Under the pieces are notes generated by a model. The model was not told where the DNA came from. It saw only the letters and a list, made by a program, of their open reading frames with translations, and searched no databases. Of a stretch of 36,292 bases of DNA, positions 15,548 to 22,610 are shown one piece after another. Within the stretch, counting starts at the first letter, position 1. Every line of letters begins with the position of its first letter. The position numbers and the translations under genes are program-made. This DNA comes from Solobacterium sp. (lineage in GTDB: Bacteria > Bacillota_I > Bacilli_A > Erysipelotrichales > Erysipelotrichaceae): NCBI GenBank assembly GCA_017941735.1, contig JAGAVW010000016.1, positions 1-36,292 on the forward strand, written 5' to 3'.

Positions 15548-15778
15548 AATTCGATGAACAAAAGAGTATTCAAACAGGAAGTTCCAAGCGAGCTAGAGCA
15601 GAGTGGAAGTCTAGTGAATGGTTGTTTGAAGAAGCGCATTTGGGAGAAGTCTTATTGAACATAAGAGTAGGTAAGAACGTAATTCTGCGTTAAGGATAGA
15701 GAGGTTAGAGTTTCTAACAATCAGTGTGGTACCGCGGTTTATTCGTCTCTGAATGGAGACGTTTTTTTTTTTTTTTTT
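15548..15778 (+). promoter_or_regulatory. T-box riboswitch, best read as arginine-specific (specifier CGC)
   Basis: The T-box core (GTGTGGTACCGCGG, 15724-15737, with tRNA-tail-binding UGGU at 15727-15730) is followed by a terminator CGTCTC/GAGACG (15744-15761) and 17 T residues. Stem I has the AGTA internal-loop motif (15565-15568) next to TTCAAACA (15569-15576), which pairs with TGTTTGAA (15623-15630). The facing strand reads GAA-G-CGC-A (15631-15638). Aligned with the GAA-A-GGC-A loop of glycine T-boxes as I remember it, the specifier is CGC, arginine. GAA (Glu) or GCG (Ala) would be the alternatives. Uncharged tRNA-Arg would permit transcription of the ABC transporter genes. Confidence 0.85.
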
Positions 15779-15793
15779 AAGGAGGTGGTGAAG

Positions 15794-15985
15794 ATGAAAG
15801 AAGATCGACGAAATAGACAACATTTAAAAGATTTCAAAGAAAGAAGAGGGAAACAAAATGAAACAATTTTTAATGAAAGCAATCGTTCTTTGTGGTATGT
15901 CTTTTCTACTCGCATGTGGATCGACCACAAACACTTCATCAGCACCCATCGTGATTGCGATGTCTCCAGATTATCCACCATTTGA
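15794..15985 (+). CDS. possible Arg-rich upstream ORF overlapping the binding-protein gene
   Basis: Directly after the T-box terminator T-run stands a near-perfect ribosome site (AAGGAGGTGGT, 15779-15789) and ATG 15794. The frame gives 63 residues starting MKEDRRNRQHLKDFKERRG, with five Arg in the first 18 codons (CGA CGA, AGA, AGA AGA). It runs out of frame across the start of the binding-protein gene (15858) and stops at 15985. The SD is far stronger than that of the real gene. It could be a translated regulatory ORF, a relic of the original first gene, or noise. Confidence 0.35.
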   Translation: MKEDRRNRQHLKDFKERRGKQNETIFNESNRSLWYVFSTRMWIDHKHFISTHRDCDVSRLSTI

Positions 15986-16619
15986 TGATGTAACAACATC
16001 TGGTGAATTAACCGGTTTTGATTATGAAATGGGCGAATGGATTTTTGATTGGCTCAATCAAAATGGCTATTCGTATACCCACGAATGGAAAGCCATGAGC
16101 TTTGATACGATTATCACCGCAATTAATGCCGACCAAGTTGATTTAGGTATTTCGGGTTTTACCTATGCGGAAGATCGTAAAGTATTATTCTCAAATACCT
16201 ATTATGATTCTAGCCAAGTCGCATTATTACCAAGTGATAGTTCAATTAGTTCTTTAGATGATTTATATGGAAAAGCAATTGGCGTGCAGTTAGGCTCAAC
16301 GGGCGAAAGTGCAGCAAATGAACTTGTGGCCAAAGATGCCTCCACAACTGTTACCTCCATTAGTGATATGGGCATTTGCGTAGAAACCTTAAAGTCGGGC
16401 GGCTTTGATGCGGTAATCTTAGATATTGCGATCGCAAAGAATTATGAAAAAAGTGGTGAATTCAAAGTGTTAGAGGAAGTACTCGTTGATGAACAAATGA
16501 AAATCATTGCGAAAGAAGGAAATACCGAATTAATGGATGCGATCAATAAAGCACTCGATGCCTTTTTAGAAAGCGATGCCTATCCAGAATTATTAAAAAC
16601 TTATGGGATTGAATCATGA
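15858..16619 (+). CDS. amino acid ABC transporter substrate-binding lipoprotein (probably arginine)
   Basis: Encodes 253 residues. The N-terminus is a lipoprotein signal (hydrophobic stretch then LLAC, lipid-bearing cysteine near residue 20), so the protein is anchored outside the membrane. The rest is a family 3 periplasmic-type binding protein: SPDYPPFDD (near 36), GFDYEMGEWI (near 53), DLGISGFTYAEDR (near 95) and the late QLGSTGE (near 142), which contacts the ligand's carboxylate in this family. Polar amino acids are the usual ligands. Arginine is inferred from the T-box. RBS AGAGGGAA; it overlaps the permease gene by 4 bases. Confidence 0.9.
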   Translation: MKQFLMKAIVLCGMSFLLACGSTTNTSSAPIVIAMSPDYPPFDDVTTSGELTGFDYEMGEWIFDWLNQNGYSYTHEWKAMSFDTIITAINADQVDLGISGFTYAEDRKVLFSNTYYDSSQVALLPSDSSISSLDDLYGKAIGVQLGSTGESAANELVAKDASTTVTSISDMGICVETLKSGGFDAVILDIAIAKNYEKSGEFKVLEEVLVDEQMKIIAKEGNTELMDAINKALDAFLESDAYPELLKTYGIES

Positions 16620-17287
16620 GTGATGTACTGACCATAGAAAATTTATTATTCATGTTGAAAGGGGCAGGATGGGGTCTACTTTTAGCCCTTGGTGCCATTC
16701 TCATAGGGGGAATGATTGGTATCCTATGCGCCTTTGGGAAAACTTCAAAACATGCCCTCCCAAATCTAATTGCCTCCATCTATGTGGAATTATTTCGAGG
16801 TACACCCATGTTATTACAGATTTTATTCTTCTATCTTGGGGTACCTGTGATTTATCAACGGATTACCGGGATGCGTATGAATGCGAATCCGTACCTAGTT
16901 GGTTTATTAGCCCTTAGCTTTAATTCGGGGGCATATCAAAGTGAACTGATTCGTGCTGGGATTAATGGCGTGGACCATGGACAATGGGAGGCATGTGAGA
17001 CCTTAGGCATTAATAAAGTGACAGCGATGAAAGAAATCATTTTGCCACAAGCTTTCAAAAACATCCTGCCTCCGATTGTTTCCGAATTCATCATGTTGAT
17101 TAAAGATAGCTCGCTCATTAGTAATATTGGTGCTTTAGAGCTTCTCTATGCTGCTCAAGTATTAGGGAAACAATATTATGACTATCTAAGTCCATTACTT
17201 GTGGCAGGGCTTATGTATTTAATTATCACCATCTTTACTTCCTGGCTTGCCAAACAAATGGAAAGGAGACTCGCCCTACGTGATTAA
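16616..17287 (+). CDS. amino acid ABC transporter permease
   Basis: Encodes 223 residues of the HisM/GlnP type with about five membrane segments (near 15-40, 55-75, 90-110, 145-165, 185-210). [20 protein letters not shown] is the family signature. The EAA loop that docks on the ATPase is [20 protein letters not shown] (near 125-145). It starts in an ATGA overlap with the binding-protein gene and ends overlapping the GTG start of the ATPase gene. A single permease would form a homodimer. Confidence 0.94.
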   Translation: MSDVLTIENLLFMLKGAGWGLLLALGAILIGGMIGILCAFGKTSKHALPNLIASIYVELFRGTPMLLQILFFYLGVPVIYQRITGMRMNANPYLVGLLALSFNSGAYQSELIRAGINGVDHGQWEACETLGINKVTAMKEIILPQAFKNILPPIVSEFIMLIKDSSLISNIGALELLYAAQVLGKQYYDYLSPLLVAGLMYLIITIFTSWLAKQMERRLALRD

Positions 17288-18008
17288 AGTGGAACATGTT
17301 TCAAAGACCTTTGGAACATTAGAAGCACTACAAGATATTAGCTTAACGATACATAAGGGGGATATCGTTTCTTTAATTGGGCCTTCTGGTTCTGGAAAAA
17401 GCACATTACTACGTTGTATTCATGGCTTAGAGAAAATTGAAAAGGGAAGAATCCTATTAAATGGGGAAGAATTAAATCCAGATAAACCATCCTTTCATGC
17501 ATTGCGCAAGAAAATGGGCTTTGTGTTTCAACATTTTAATTTATTTGAAAATAAAACCGTCTTAGAAAACTGCATGTTGGCACAGATTAAAGTCAACCAT
17601 GTGCCAGAAGAAAAGGCGAAGAGTGTAGCAGAAGAATATCTTGCGCGAGTTGGATTGCTAGATAAGAAAGAAGTATATCCAAAGAAGCTATCAGGTGGAC
17701 AAAAACAGCGGGTTGCGATTGCGCGGGCGCTATGTATGCAGCCAGAAGTGATGCTATTTGATGAGCCTACAAGTGCTTTAGATCCCGAAATGATTAAAGA
17801 AGTATTAGAAGTTATGAAAGATTTAAAAACACAAGGAATGACCATGGTTGTGGTTACGCATGAAATGGGCTTTGCGCAAAAGGTAGGAAACCGCGTGGTG
17901 TTTCTTGATGAAGGTAGTATTGTCGAAGAAAATGAAGCCGATGCCTTTTTCACAAACCCTAAAACAGAACGTGCCAAAGACTTCTTAAGTAAAGTGTTTT
18001 ATCTTTAG
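17280..18008 (+). CDS. amino acid ABC transporter ATP-binding protein
   Basis: Encodes 242 residues, exactly the GlnQ/ArtM size, if started at GTG 17280. AAGGAG at 17263-17268 supports this start, and an ATG 33 bases earlier has no ribosome site. Walker A is GPSGSGKST (near residue 33), Q-loop VFQHFNLF (near 83), signature LSGGQKQR (near 138), Walker [15 protein letters not shown] (near 158) and switch histidine VVTHEMGFA (near 196). It powers the transporter formed with the two preceding gene products. The 8-base overlap with the permease gene implies translational coupling. Confidence 0.95.
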   Translation: MIKVEHVSKTFGTLEALQDISLTIHKGDIVSLIGPSGSGKSTLLRCIHGLEKIEKGRILLNGEELNPDKPSFHALRKKMGFVFQHFNLFENKTVLENCMLAQIKVNHVPEEKAKSVAEEYLARVGLLDKKEVYPKKLSGGQKQRVAIARALCMQPEVMLFDEPTSALDPEMIKEVLEVMKDLKTQGMTMVVVTHEMGFAQKVGNRVVFLDEGSIVEENEADAFFTNPKTERAKDFLSKVFYL

Positions 18009-18052
18009 GTAAGGAAGGGGAAGTGTGCTATAATCGTTACGAGGTAAATGAT

Positions 18053-18310
18053 ATGGAAGAATTAGAATTTAAATTTGATACACAATTATTAATTGACGGA
18101 CATGATTTATCCGAAGATGCGATTAACGACTATATTACAGAACACTTTATTGGGGATTGCTTACTTGTGGTAGGAGATGATACCTTAATTAAGATTCATT
18201 TCCATACCAATGAACCATGGAAGATTCTAGAATATGGACAATCCATTGGTGACATCTATGACGTCGTCGTTGAAAATATGCAACGACAACAAGAAGGCTT
18301 ACAAGGCTAA
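18053..18310 (+). CDS. stand-alone FakA/YloV-like domain protein
   Basis: Encodes 85 residues. The sequence FDTQLLIDGHDLS...GDCLLVVGDDTLIKIHFHTNEP...VVENMQRQQ closely resembles the segment of fatty-acid kinase FakA (YloV) that follows its DAK2 kinase domain, where GDSLVVVGDD...KVHVHTN and IENM are conserved. The kinase part is absent, so this cannot be a kinase. The start at 18053 has GAGGT 7 bases upstream. An extended -10 TGCTATAAT (18026-18034) gives it its own short-leader promoter. The function is unknown; it may be a regulatory or scavenging relative of FakA. A terminator follows at once. Confidence 0.7.
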   Translation: MEELEFKFDTQLLIDGHDLSEDAINDYITEHFIGDCLLVVGDDTLIKIHFHTNEPWKILEYGQSIGDIYDVVVENMQRQQEGLQG

Positions 18311-18316
18311 TAAAAT

Positions 18317-18340
18317 GACCATCTAGGATGGTCGTTTTTT
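18317..18340 (+). terminator. intrinsic terminator after the FakA-like domain gene
   Basis: GACCATC (18317-18323) pairs with GATGGTC (18327-18333), loop TAG, then G and six T. It sits at the stop codon of the convergent membrane protein gene, so it may serve both directions, with a weaker T-tract on the minus strand. Confidence 0.8.
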
Positions 18341-19265
18341 ATAGATAAGAGTAAATGATATTGGCGATAAATAATAAGATACATAGAACAATGGAAGGGG
18401 TCGTTAATAAGATCTTCCATAATTTCCACTCGGTTGCCCCATACCGAACTAAATTCGTATTGACGCGCCTTGAGAAGAAACTAAAGGCAACAATGATATA
18501 GACGAGCACAATCAGAATCGATACAACCCATAAATAATTCCCAGGAATGATTTCTAATAACCAAATAAATAAATGCAAATAAACATGAATCACAAAGCCT
18601 GGACGAATGGAATGATAACGCAATGTAACAAGTGCCATATACCAGCCCACAAAAAAGGAAGGGATGGCACGCATTAAGTTTGGTTGTACAATCGCATAAA
18701 GGAAGGCGGAACCTAATACCCCAAAGTAGCGCCCATAGTGGCCAAGTTGTCTTTGGATGATCCCGCGGAAGATATATTCATCACAAATTGGCTTAATGAT
18801 GACATATAAACAAAAATAAAGAATATTATCTAAGATTGCTTCTTGGGTACGGAAGTTTCCTAAGAAGGTATTGACGATTTCGTTATTGGGATTAATGAAA
18901 TAGAAAATGGATGTGACCCCCGTCGCAATGAAATAGATGCCAATCCCAATACTTGTGATACTTAACATTTGAAAGAAATCAATTCTAGGTTTTTTCAAAT
19001 AATCTTTGATATTGAGATTGAGTTCATAATTCACATTACGGAATAAAACAGCGGTCACAAAAATCGTTAAAAGAATATTCAACACAAGTTCAATGGTGGT
19101 TACGGAATATTGTTTTAAGACACTTGGTAAATAAGGGTAAATGTAAGGTGTCACAATTTGAAAGCCCAAAAACAATAGAAGATAGAAGGCGAGTGCTCTT
19201 CCAAAGACTCCTATTTCTTTTTTTGCTTGTTTTTTGGTTATTACTTTTACATCTGTATTAGCCAT
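18339..19265 (-). CDS. CPBP-like membrane protein with altered catalytic motifs
   Basis: Encodes 308 residues with about eight membrane segments. The region ICDEYIFRGIIQRQL (near residue 162) matches motif 1 of the CPBP intramembrane protease family (EExxxR) with Asp for the first Glu. Motif 2, normally FxxxH, reads LYAIVQ here (no His), while IHVYLH (near 228) resembles motif 3. The protease may be inactive or use other residues. No SD precedes the ATG; TTGTTT-N17-TAAATT ends 3 bases before it. It follows nnr on the same strand after 55 bases. Confidence 0.65.
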   Translation of the reverse strand: MANTDVKVITKKQAKKEIGVFGRALAFYLLLFLGFQIVTPYIYPYLPSVLKQYSVTTIELVLNILLTIFVTAVLFRNVNYELNLNIKDYLKKPRIDFFQMLSITSIGIGIYFIATGVTSIFYFINPNNEIVNTFLGNFRTQEAILDNILYFCLYVIIKPICDEYIFRGIIQRQLGHYGRYFGVLGSAFLYAIVQPNLMRAIPSFFVGWYMALVTLRYHSIRPGFVIHVYLHLFIWLLEIIPGNYLWVVSILIVLVYIIVAFSFFSRRVNTNLVRYGATEWKLWKILLTTPSIVLCILLFIANIIYSYL

Positions 19266-19268
19266 ATC

Positions 19269-19297
19269 AATTTAAAAAACATTACGATGTGAAACAA
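19269..19297 (-). promoter_or_regulatory. possible promoter placing the CPBP-like gene on a leaderless mRNA
   Basis: On the minus strand TTGTTT (complement of 19292-19297), 17 bases, TAAATT (complement of 19269-19274), then GAT and the ATG. The predicted start of transcription would fall in or next to the start codon. Confidence 0.35.
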
Positions 19298-19320
19298 TCG
19301 TTTTGGTATTTCATGATGAT

Positions 19321-20784
19321 TTATCTATGATACTTCTGAAACAATTGATCCATAATGGTTGGATAGGATTCCAAATCAAAATTCTGAATCGATTGATTTT
19401 GTAGTCCTAAATCTGCCAAATGTCCATGGAGCCATACAGCCATACATACAGCTTTGAAGACATCGCAGTGGAGTGTTAGCATTGCCGTAAGCATTCCCGT
19501 TAAGAGATCGCCACTACCTGCTTGGGCCAAACTTGGATTGCCGGTTTGGTTGATATAAATTTCTCCACTTGGAGAAGCGACAATGGTGTTTGGTGATTTT
19601 AATACTACAATGACTTGATATTCTTTTGCAAATAGAGAAGCATATTTTAAACGATGATGCTGGATTTCCTCTTGGGAGAGGTTCATAATACGCGCAAATT
19701 CACCTACATGCGGTGTAATAATCACGGGTGCTTTTGCAAAGCGCAACAAATACGTATTGTTTTTTAAGATATTAAATGCTTCGGCATCAAAGACAATCGG
19801 GACGTGGCTTGTTTGTAAGATAAGATCTAAGACATCCGCCTTATGTTCCATATAGACGGCACCACTCCCAAAGCCTACAGCTTTTGCGTTTTCGACAATA
19901 CGCTCAATCACTGGATAATACGTATTACGCGTAAATGGATGGAAGACAGGAGTCATATATTTCGAAGCGACAATCGGATAGATTTCTTCTGGTAAAGCTA
20001 CTTCGATGTAAGGAGCACCAATCGTCTTCGCACCAAGAATATTTAAATTGAGTGCACCTGCCATACCATAGCTACCCCCAATCAACATCGTTTTCCCAAA
20101 GGTATTCTTATAGGAGTTTTCTTGTTTAATGGGGAAATTCTTGAAGAAGATTTCTTCATTCATTTCTTCATATTGGGTTTGAATGCGGTGCGGTAAGCCC
20201 AAAGGCAATAACACCACTTCTTCAAACATATGATGATTCTTACGTAATTGATGGAATGGTTTATAACAATCTAACGCAAAGGTAATATGCGAGTGAATGG
20301 AATGCATATCACATTCGCCACTATCCGCTTCGCATCCACTATTGATATCGATACTATAAACTTTTTTATTGGAGCGATTCACTTTATCACAAAGCTTTCG
20401 AATCTCGTCTTTTAATGCACCATGGAAGCTAAAGCCATAAATGGCATCGATGATAACCGTCGCTTGTTTAAAGATGGAAGCAAACTTTTCTTCTGAAACT
20501 AAAATCTCCGGATCTAGTTTTTTATATACGCTTAATGCGGTTTTCGATTTGGGTTTACCATCAGCGAGATATACAAAACAGCGACGACTGGTTAGTTGTT
20601 TTGCAACTACAAAACCATCGCCACCGTTATTTCCGTTTCCGGCCAAAATGAGAATGGTGTCTTTGTCGGTTGTCCGTGCCTCAATTTCTTTGGCAATTGT
20701 ACTTCCTGCTTTTGCCATCAAAGTAGAGACGCGAAGTCCTGAATCAGATTCGATCTGTTTCATTTGTTCTTGATTAGCAATCAT
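19321..20784 (-). CDS. nnr: bifunctional NAD(P)H-hydrate epimerase / ADP-dependent dehydratase
   Basis: Encodes 487 residues on the minus strand, repairing damaged hydrated NAD(P)H. The N-terminal epimerase (YjeF_N, about 1-205) has LAGNGNNGGDGFVVAKQL (near residue 47) and IDAIYGFSFHG (near 112). The C-terminal dehydratase (about 215-487) has GKTMLIGGSYGMAGA (near 228), VITPHVGEFARI (near 355) and the signature GNPSLAQAGSGDLLTGML (near 418). The fused form is the usual bacterial one. An inverted repeat TTGCAT-TC-ATGCAA at 20816-20829 lies 30 bases upstream of the start and could be an operator. Confidence 0.95.
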   Translation of the reverse strand: MIANQEQMKQIESDSGLRVSTLMAKAGSTIAKEIEARTTDKDTILILAGNGNNGGDGFVVAKQLTSRRCFVYLADGKPKSKTALSVYKKLDPEILVSEEKFASIFKQATVIIDAIYGFSFHGALKDEIRKLCDKVNRSNKKVYSIDINSGCEADSGECDMHSIHSHITFALDCYKPFHQLRKNHHMFEEVVLLPLGLPHRIQTQYEEMNEEIFFKNFPIKQENSYKNTFGKTMLIGGSYGMAGALNLNILGAKTIGAPYIEVALPEEIYPIVASKYMTPVFHPFTRNTYYPVIERIVENAKAVGFGSGAVYMEHKADVLDLILQTSHVPIVFDAEAFNILKNNTYLLRFAKAPVIITPHVGEFARIMNLSQEEIQHHRLKYASLFAKEYQVIVVLKSPNTIVASPSGEIYINQTGNPSLAQAGSGDLLTGMLTAMLTLHCDVFKAVCMAVWLHGHLADLGLQNQSIQNFDLESYPTIMDQLFQKYHR

Positions 20785-20844
20785 AGTAGTTCTGTCTTAA
20801 GCATACAATTGAAGTTTGCATTCATGCAATAAAAAGATGCGAAT

Positions 20845-20873
20845 TTAATATTTTAAACAAATAGTGGTATAAT
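20845..20873 (+). promoter_or_regulatory. promoter of the lysine-rich protein gene
   Basis: Extended -10 TGGTATAAT (20865-20873) with a poor -35 (TTAATA, 20845-20850, spacing 17). The leader then carries TGAGG-GAAA-CCTCA (20882-20895), a GNRA-looped hairpin directly before the ribosome site AGGGGAGAG. Such a hairpin could protect the mRNA 5' end or modulate initiation. Confidence 0.6.
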
Positions 20874-20913
20874 CCTCTTTGTGAGGGAAACCTCAGAGGG
20901 GAGAGTGAATATT

Positions 20914-21339
20914 ATGGTAACTAAAAAAACGACAAAAAAAGTAGAAGCAAAAAAACCAGTCGCTAAAGCTGCTCCAGCTAAGAAAGCTGCACCAGCAAAA
21001 AAAGCACCTGCGAAAAAAGCTCCTGCTAAGAAAACGACTCAAAAAGTTGTAAAACAAACAGTACAAAAATACAAAGATGTCATTAACTGGAAGAAATGGG
21101 AAGCTCATCACATGAACTGGTTATACATCGAAGTAAACGCTGGTGATTTGATGACAGAAATCGAAGCTGGTGTTGATAACCTCAAAACATGCTGCGAAGC
21201 AATTCTTGACTGCATGTTAGAAGGTGACCACTTCATGGTTGAACCAAAAGAAAAGAACAAAGTTTCTTCTAAGTTGACAGTTCGTTACTACTGTGACAAC
21301 TTAAGCGAAGATCGTCGTAAATATTCCGAAGTTAAATAA
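20914..21339 (+). CDS. histone H1-like Lys/Ala-rich protein with a conserved C-terminal domain
   Basis: Encodes 141 residues. Residues 1-50 are almost only Lys, Ala, Pro and Thr in APAKKA-type repeats, as in histone H1 tails and bacterial AlgP/HC1-like proteins, so nonspecific DNA or RNA binding is likely. Residues ~60-141 form a separate Trp/Cys-containing domain (INWKKWEAHHMNWLYIEV, AGDLMTEIEAGVDNLKTCCE, GDHFMVEP, LTVRYY). I do not recognise a named family for it. I start at ATG 20914, 9 bases after a strong SD, not at the upstream GTG. Its own promoter and terminator make it a single-gene unit, likely well expressed. Confidence 0.8.
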   Translation: MVTKKTTKKVEAKKPVAKAAPAKKAAPAKKAPAKKAPAKKTTQKVVKQTVQKYKDVINWKKWEAHHMNWLYIEVNAGDLMTEIEAGVDNLKTCCEAILDCMLEGDHFMVEPKEKNKVSSKLTVRYYCDNLSEDRRKYSEVK

Positions 21340-21348
21340 GGAAGAAAG

Positions 21349-21370
21349 AGCTGCGTAAGCAGCTTTTTTT
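21349..21370 (+). terminator. terminator of the lysine-rich protein gene
   Basis: AGCTGC (21349-21354), loop GTAA, GCAGCT (21359-21364), then six more T to 21370. Confidence 0.9.
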
Positions 21371-21396
21371 ATGCTTTCGCAAAAGTTCACTAATTT

Positions 21397-21429
21397 AAAA
21401 AGGACATCTATATGTCATATAAATGTCCT
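21397..21429 (-). terminator. terminator of the AbrB-type gene
   Basis: On the minus strand AGGACAT pairs with ATGTCCT (outer arms 21423-21429 and 21401-21407) with an inner TATATG/CATATA continuation, making a nearly perfect 29-base hairpin followed by TTTTT (complement of 21396-21400). Confidence 0.7.
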
Positions 21430-21470
21430 GTCATTTAGCGATGTTCCGTCTCCAATTAACTATAAATACT

Positions 21471-21737
21471 TTATTTTCTCTTATTCTTTCTAACGGATTT
21501 AATAATGTCGTTAACATCTTCTTCTTGATAACCAACTTGTTTTGCCCATTTGCTGGCTTGCTTCAACTTTGACTTAAACTCATCCACAGTAGGCATCTTA
21601 ATCGCTTTAAGCATAATTACATCATCGCTCGTAAACACAGCCAATTTATCACCAGATTGAATGGATAAAGCTTTTCTGATTTCTACAGGTAACACAATTT
21701 GACCTTTAGAAGATACAGTTAATAAATCAATACTCAT
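21471..21737 (-). CDS. AbrB/MazE-type DNA-binding protein (orphan antitoxin-like)
   Basis: Encodes 88 residues on the minus strand. Residues 5-45 are a SpoVT/AbrB swapped-hairpin DNA-binding domain (LLTVSSKGQIVLPVEIRKAL, then GDKLAVF). The C-terminal half (FKSKLKQASKWAKQVGYQEEDV...IIKSVR) resembles the toxin-binding tail of AbrB-type antitoxins that pair with PIN-domain toxins. No toxin gene adjoins it: a terminator follows on the 3' side and the next gene upstream encodes a membrane protein. SD AGGAGGTG. Two matching palindromes flank its promoter, implying autoregulation. Confidence 0.88.
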   Translation of the reverse strand: MSIDLLTVSSKGQIVLPVEIRKALSIQSGDKLAVFTSDDVIMLKAIKMPTVDEFKSKLKQASKWAKQVGYQEEDVNDIIKSVRKNKRK

Positions 21738-21752
21738 AATGACACCTCCTTA

Positions 21753-21817
21753 TGTAAGAAATTCTTACATTTATATATTAACATTGTGCTTAAAAATGTA
21801 AAGTAAGAATTTCTTAC
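21753..21817 (-). promoter_or_regulatory. AbrB-type gene promoter flanked by two palindromic operators
   Basis: TGTAAGAA-A-TTCTTACA (21753-21769) and GTAAGAA-T-TTCTTAC (21803-21817) are the same palindrome, with centres 49 bp apart. Between them on the minus strand lies TTTACA (complement of 21797-21802) followed by AT-rich AATATA/TATATA -10 candidates. One operator abuts the -35 and the other lies between the -10 and the SD, a classic autorepression layout. Confidence 0.7.
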
Positions 21818-21912
21818 AATATTCAAAATTTGTACCTTTGTTTATGAGTACTTTCGCAAGCAATAGAATCTTAAATATTCCTATCTTCGTTGCCTACTAG
21901 ATTCTCGGTGTG

Positions 21913-22455
21913 TTAAGAAAGAGGGGTTTTAGAACTAGTAAGAAATTGTTTAGTCAATGTGATCGAAACACTAGCGAAAAAGATAGCTTCTGCTAATCCG
22001 TTGATGGAAGAAAAGGTCAAAGAAATCATTGCCGCTAGGATTAAAGCCCCAACATAAAACGTGGGGAATGTTTTCGTTTTAAAAATAAAAAACATAAAAG
22101 CTTGAAATAAAGAGAAAGAAAGATAACTAAAGAATAGATGTAAAGAACTGAGCGTAGAACTTGCCGCATAAGGAATGCGAATGCCAAGTATCACACAACA
22201 TAAAAACAAAATAAAATAAATCTTTTTATTTGGAATCTCTAAAAGACGATAAAGAAGAAAACCCAAATAACCAAAAGCAGGAATCACAAATACATAAAAC
22301 CAAATCGCAGTACTAGGTTCACTTAATAATCCCGTGTAATTTGTATGTAAGATATCACTTTTTAAAAAGGGTAAGAAAAAGAAAAGTGGCACAATGCCAT
22401 ATCCTAAAATCTTAAGAAAGTATTTGAAATAATCTGGATGTGTATTTCGAGTCAT
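21913..22455 (-). CDS. hypothetical integral membrane protein
   Basis: Encodes 180 residues on the minus strand with about six hydrophobic segments (near 14-28, 48-68, 78-93, 105-122, 130-148, 152-168) and short charged loops. I recognise no family motif. No SD precedes the ATG. An extended -10 TGTTATAAT (complement of 22462-22470) ends 6 bases before it, so the transcript is probably leaderless. It is divergent from the aro operon leader. The function is unknown. Confidence 0.7.
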   Translation of the reverse strand: MTRNTHPDYFKYFLKILGYGIVPLFFFLPFLKSDILHTNYTGLLSEPSTAIWFYVFVIPAFGYLGFLLYRLLEIPNKKIYFILFLCCVILGIRIPYAASSTLSSLHLFFSYLSFSLFQAFMFFIFKTKTFPTFYVGALILAAMISLTFSSINGLAEAIFFASVSITLTKQFLTSSKTPLS

Positions 22456-22461
22456 ACCAGA

Positions 22462-22470
22462 ATTATAACA
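22462..22470 (-). promoter_or_regulatory. extended -10 promoter, probably giving a leaderless mRNA
   Basis: TGTTATAAT on the minus strand followed by TCTGGT and the ATG of the membrane protein gene at 22455. A start 6-7 bases after the -10 falls on the start codon. No recognisable -35 or SD is present. Confidence 0.5.
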
Positions 22471-22558
22471 TTCAAAGTGAGGAAGGCATGGCGCACCAAA
22501 AACCTTTATGGCAATGGAAGAGTTAAATGTATGAGGTTGTTATAAGAGGATTGGATAG

Positions 22559-22587
22559 TTTACTTCTTGGGCAAGCTGTAGTATTAT
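22559..22587 (+). promoter_or_regulatory. predicted promoter of the aro operon leader
   Basis: TTTACT (22559-22564), 17 bases, TATTAT (22582-22587), giving an expected start near 22594. This leaves a 17-base untranslated lead before the Tyr-rich leader ORF. Nothing else resembling a gene is visible in 22471-22558. Confidence 0.5.
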
Positions 22588-22610
22588 CTAAAACATATAA
22601 AGAAGAAACG

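Noticed and set aside
17247..17279. ATG start for the ABC ATPase at 17247
   Set aside because: No SD lies before it, and it would add 11 residues unlike the family. GTG 17280 has an AAGGAG and gives the standard length.
17528..17977. Long minus-strand frame inside the ABC ATPase gene
   Set aside because: It is a shadow of a strongly conserved coding region, with no SD, no motif and codon use set by the plus-strand gene. The same applies to the other antisense frames in arcA, arcB, coaBC, aroC, tyrA and the surface proteins.
20816..20829. Inverted repeat TTGCAT-TC-ATGCAA upstream of nnr as a firm operator
   Set aside because: It is short, occurs once, and no related regulator is nearby, so it is mentioned only in the nnr entry.
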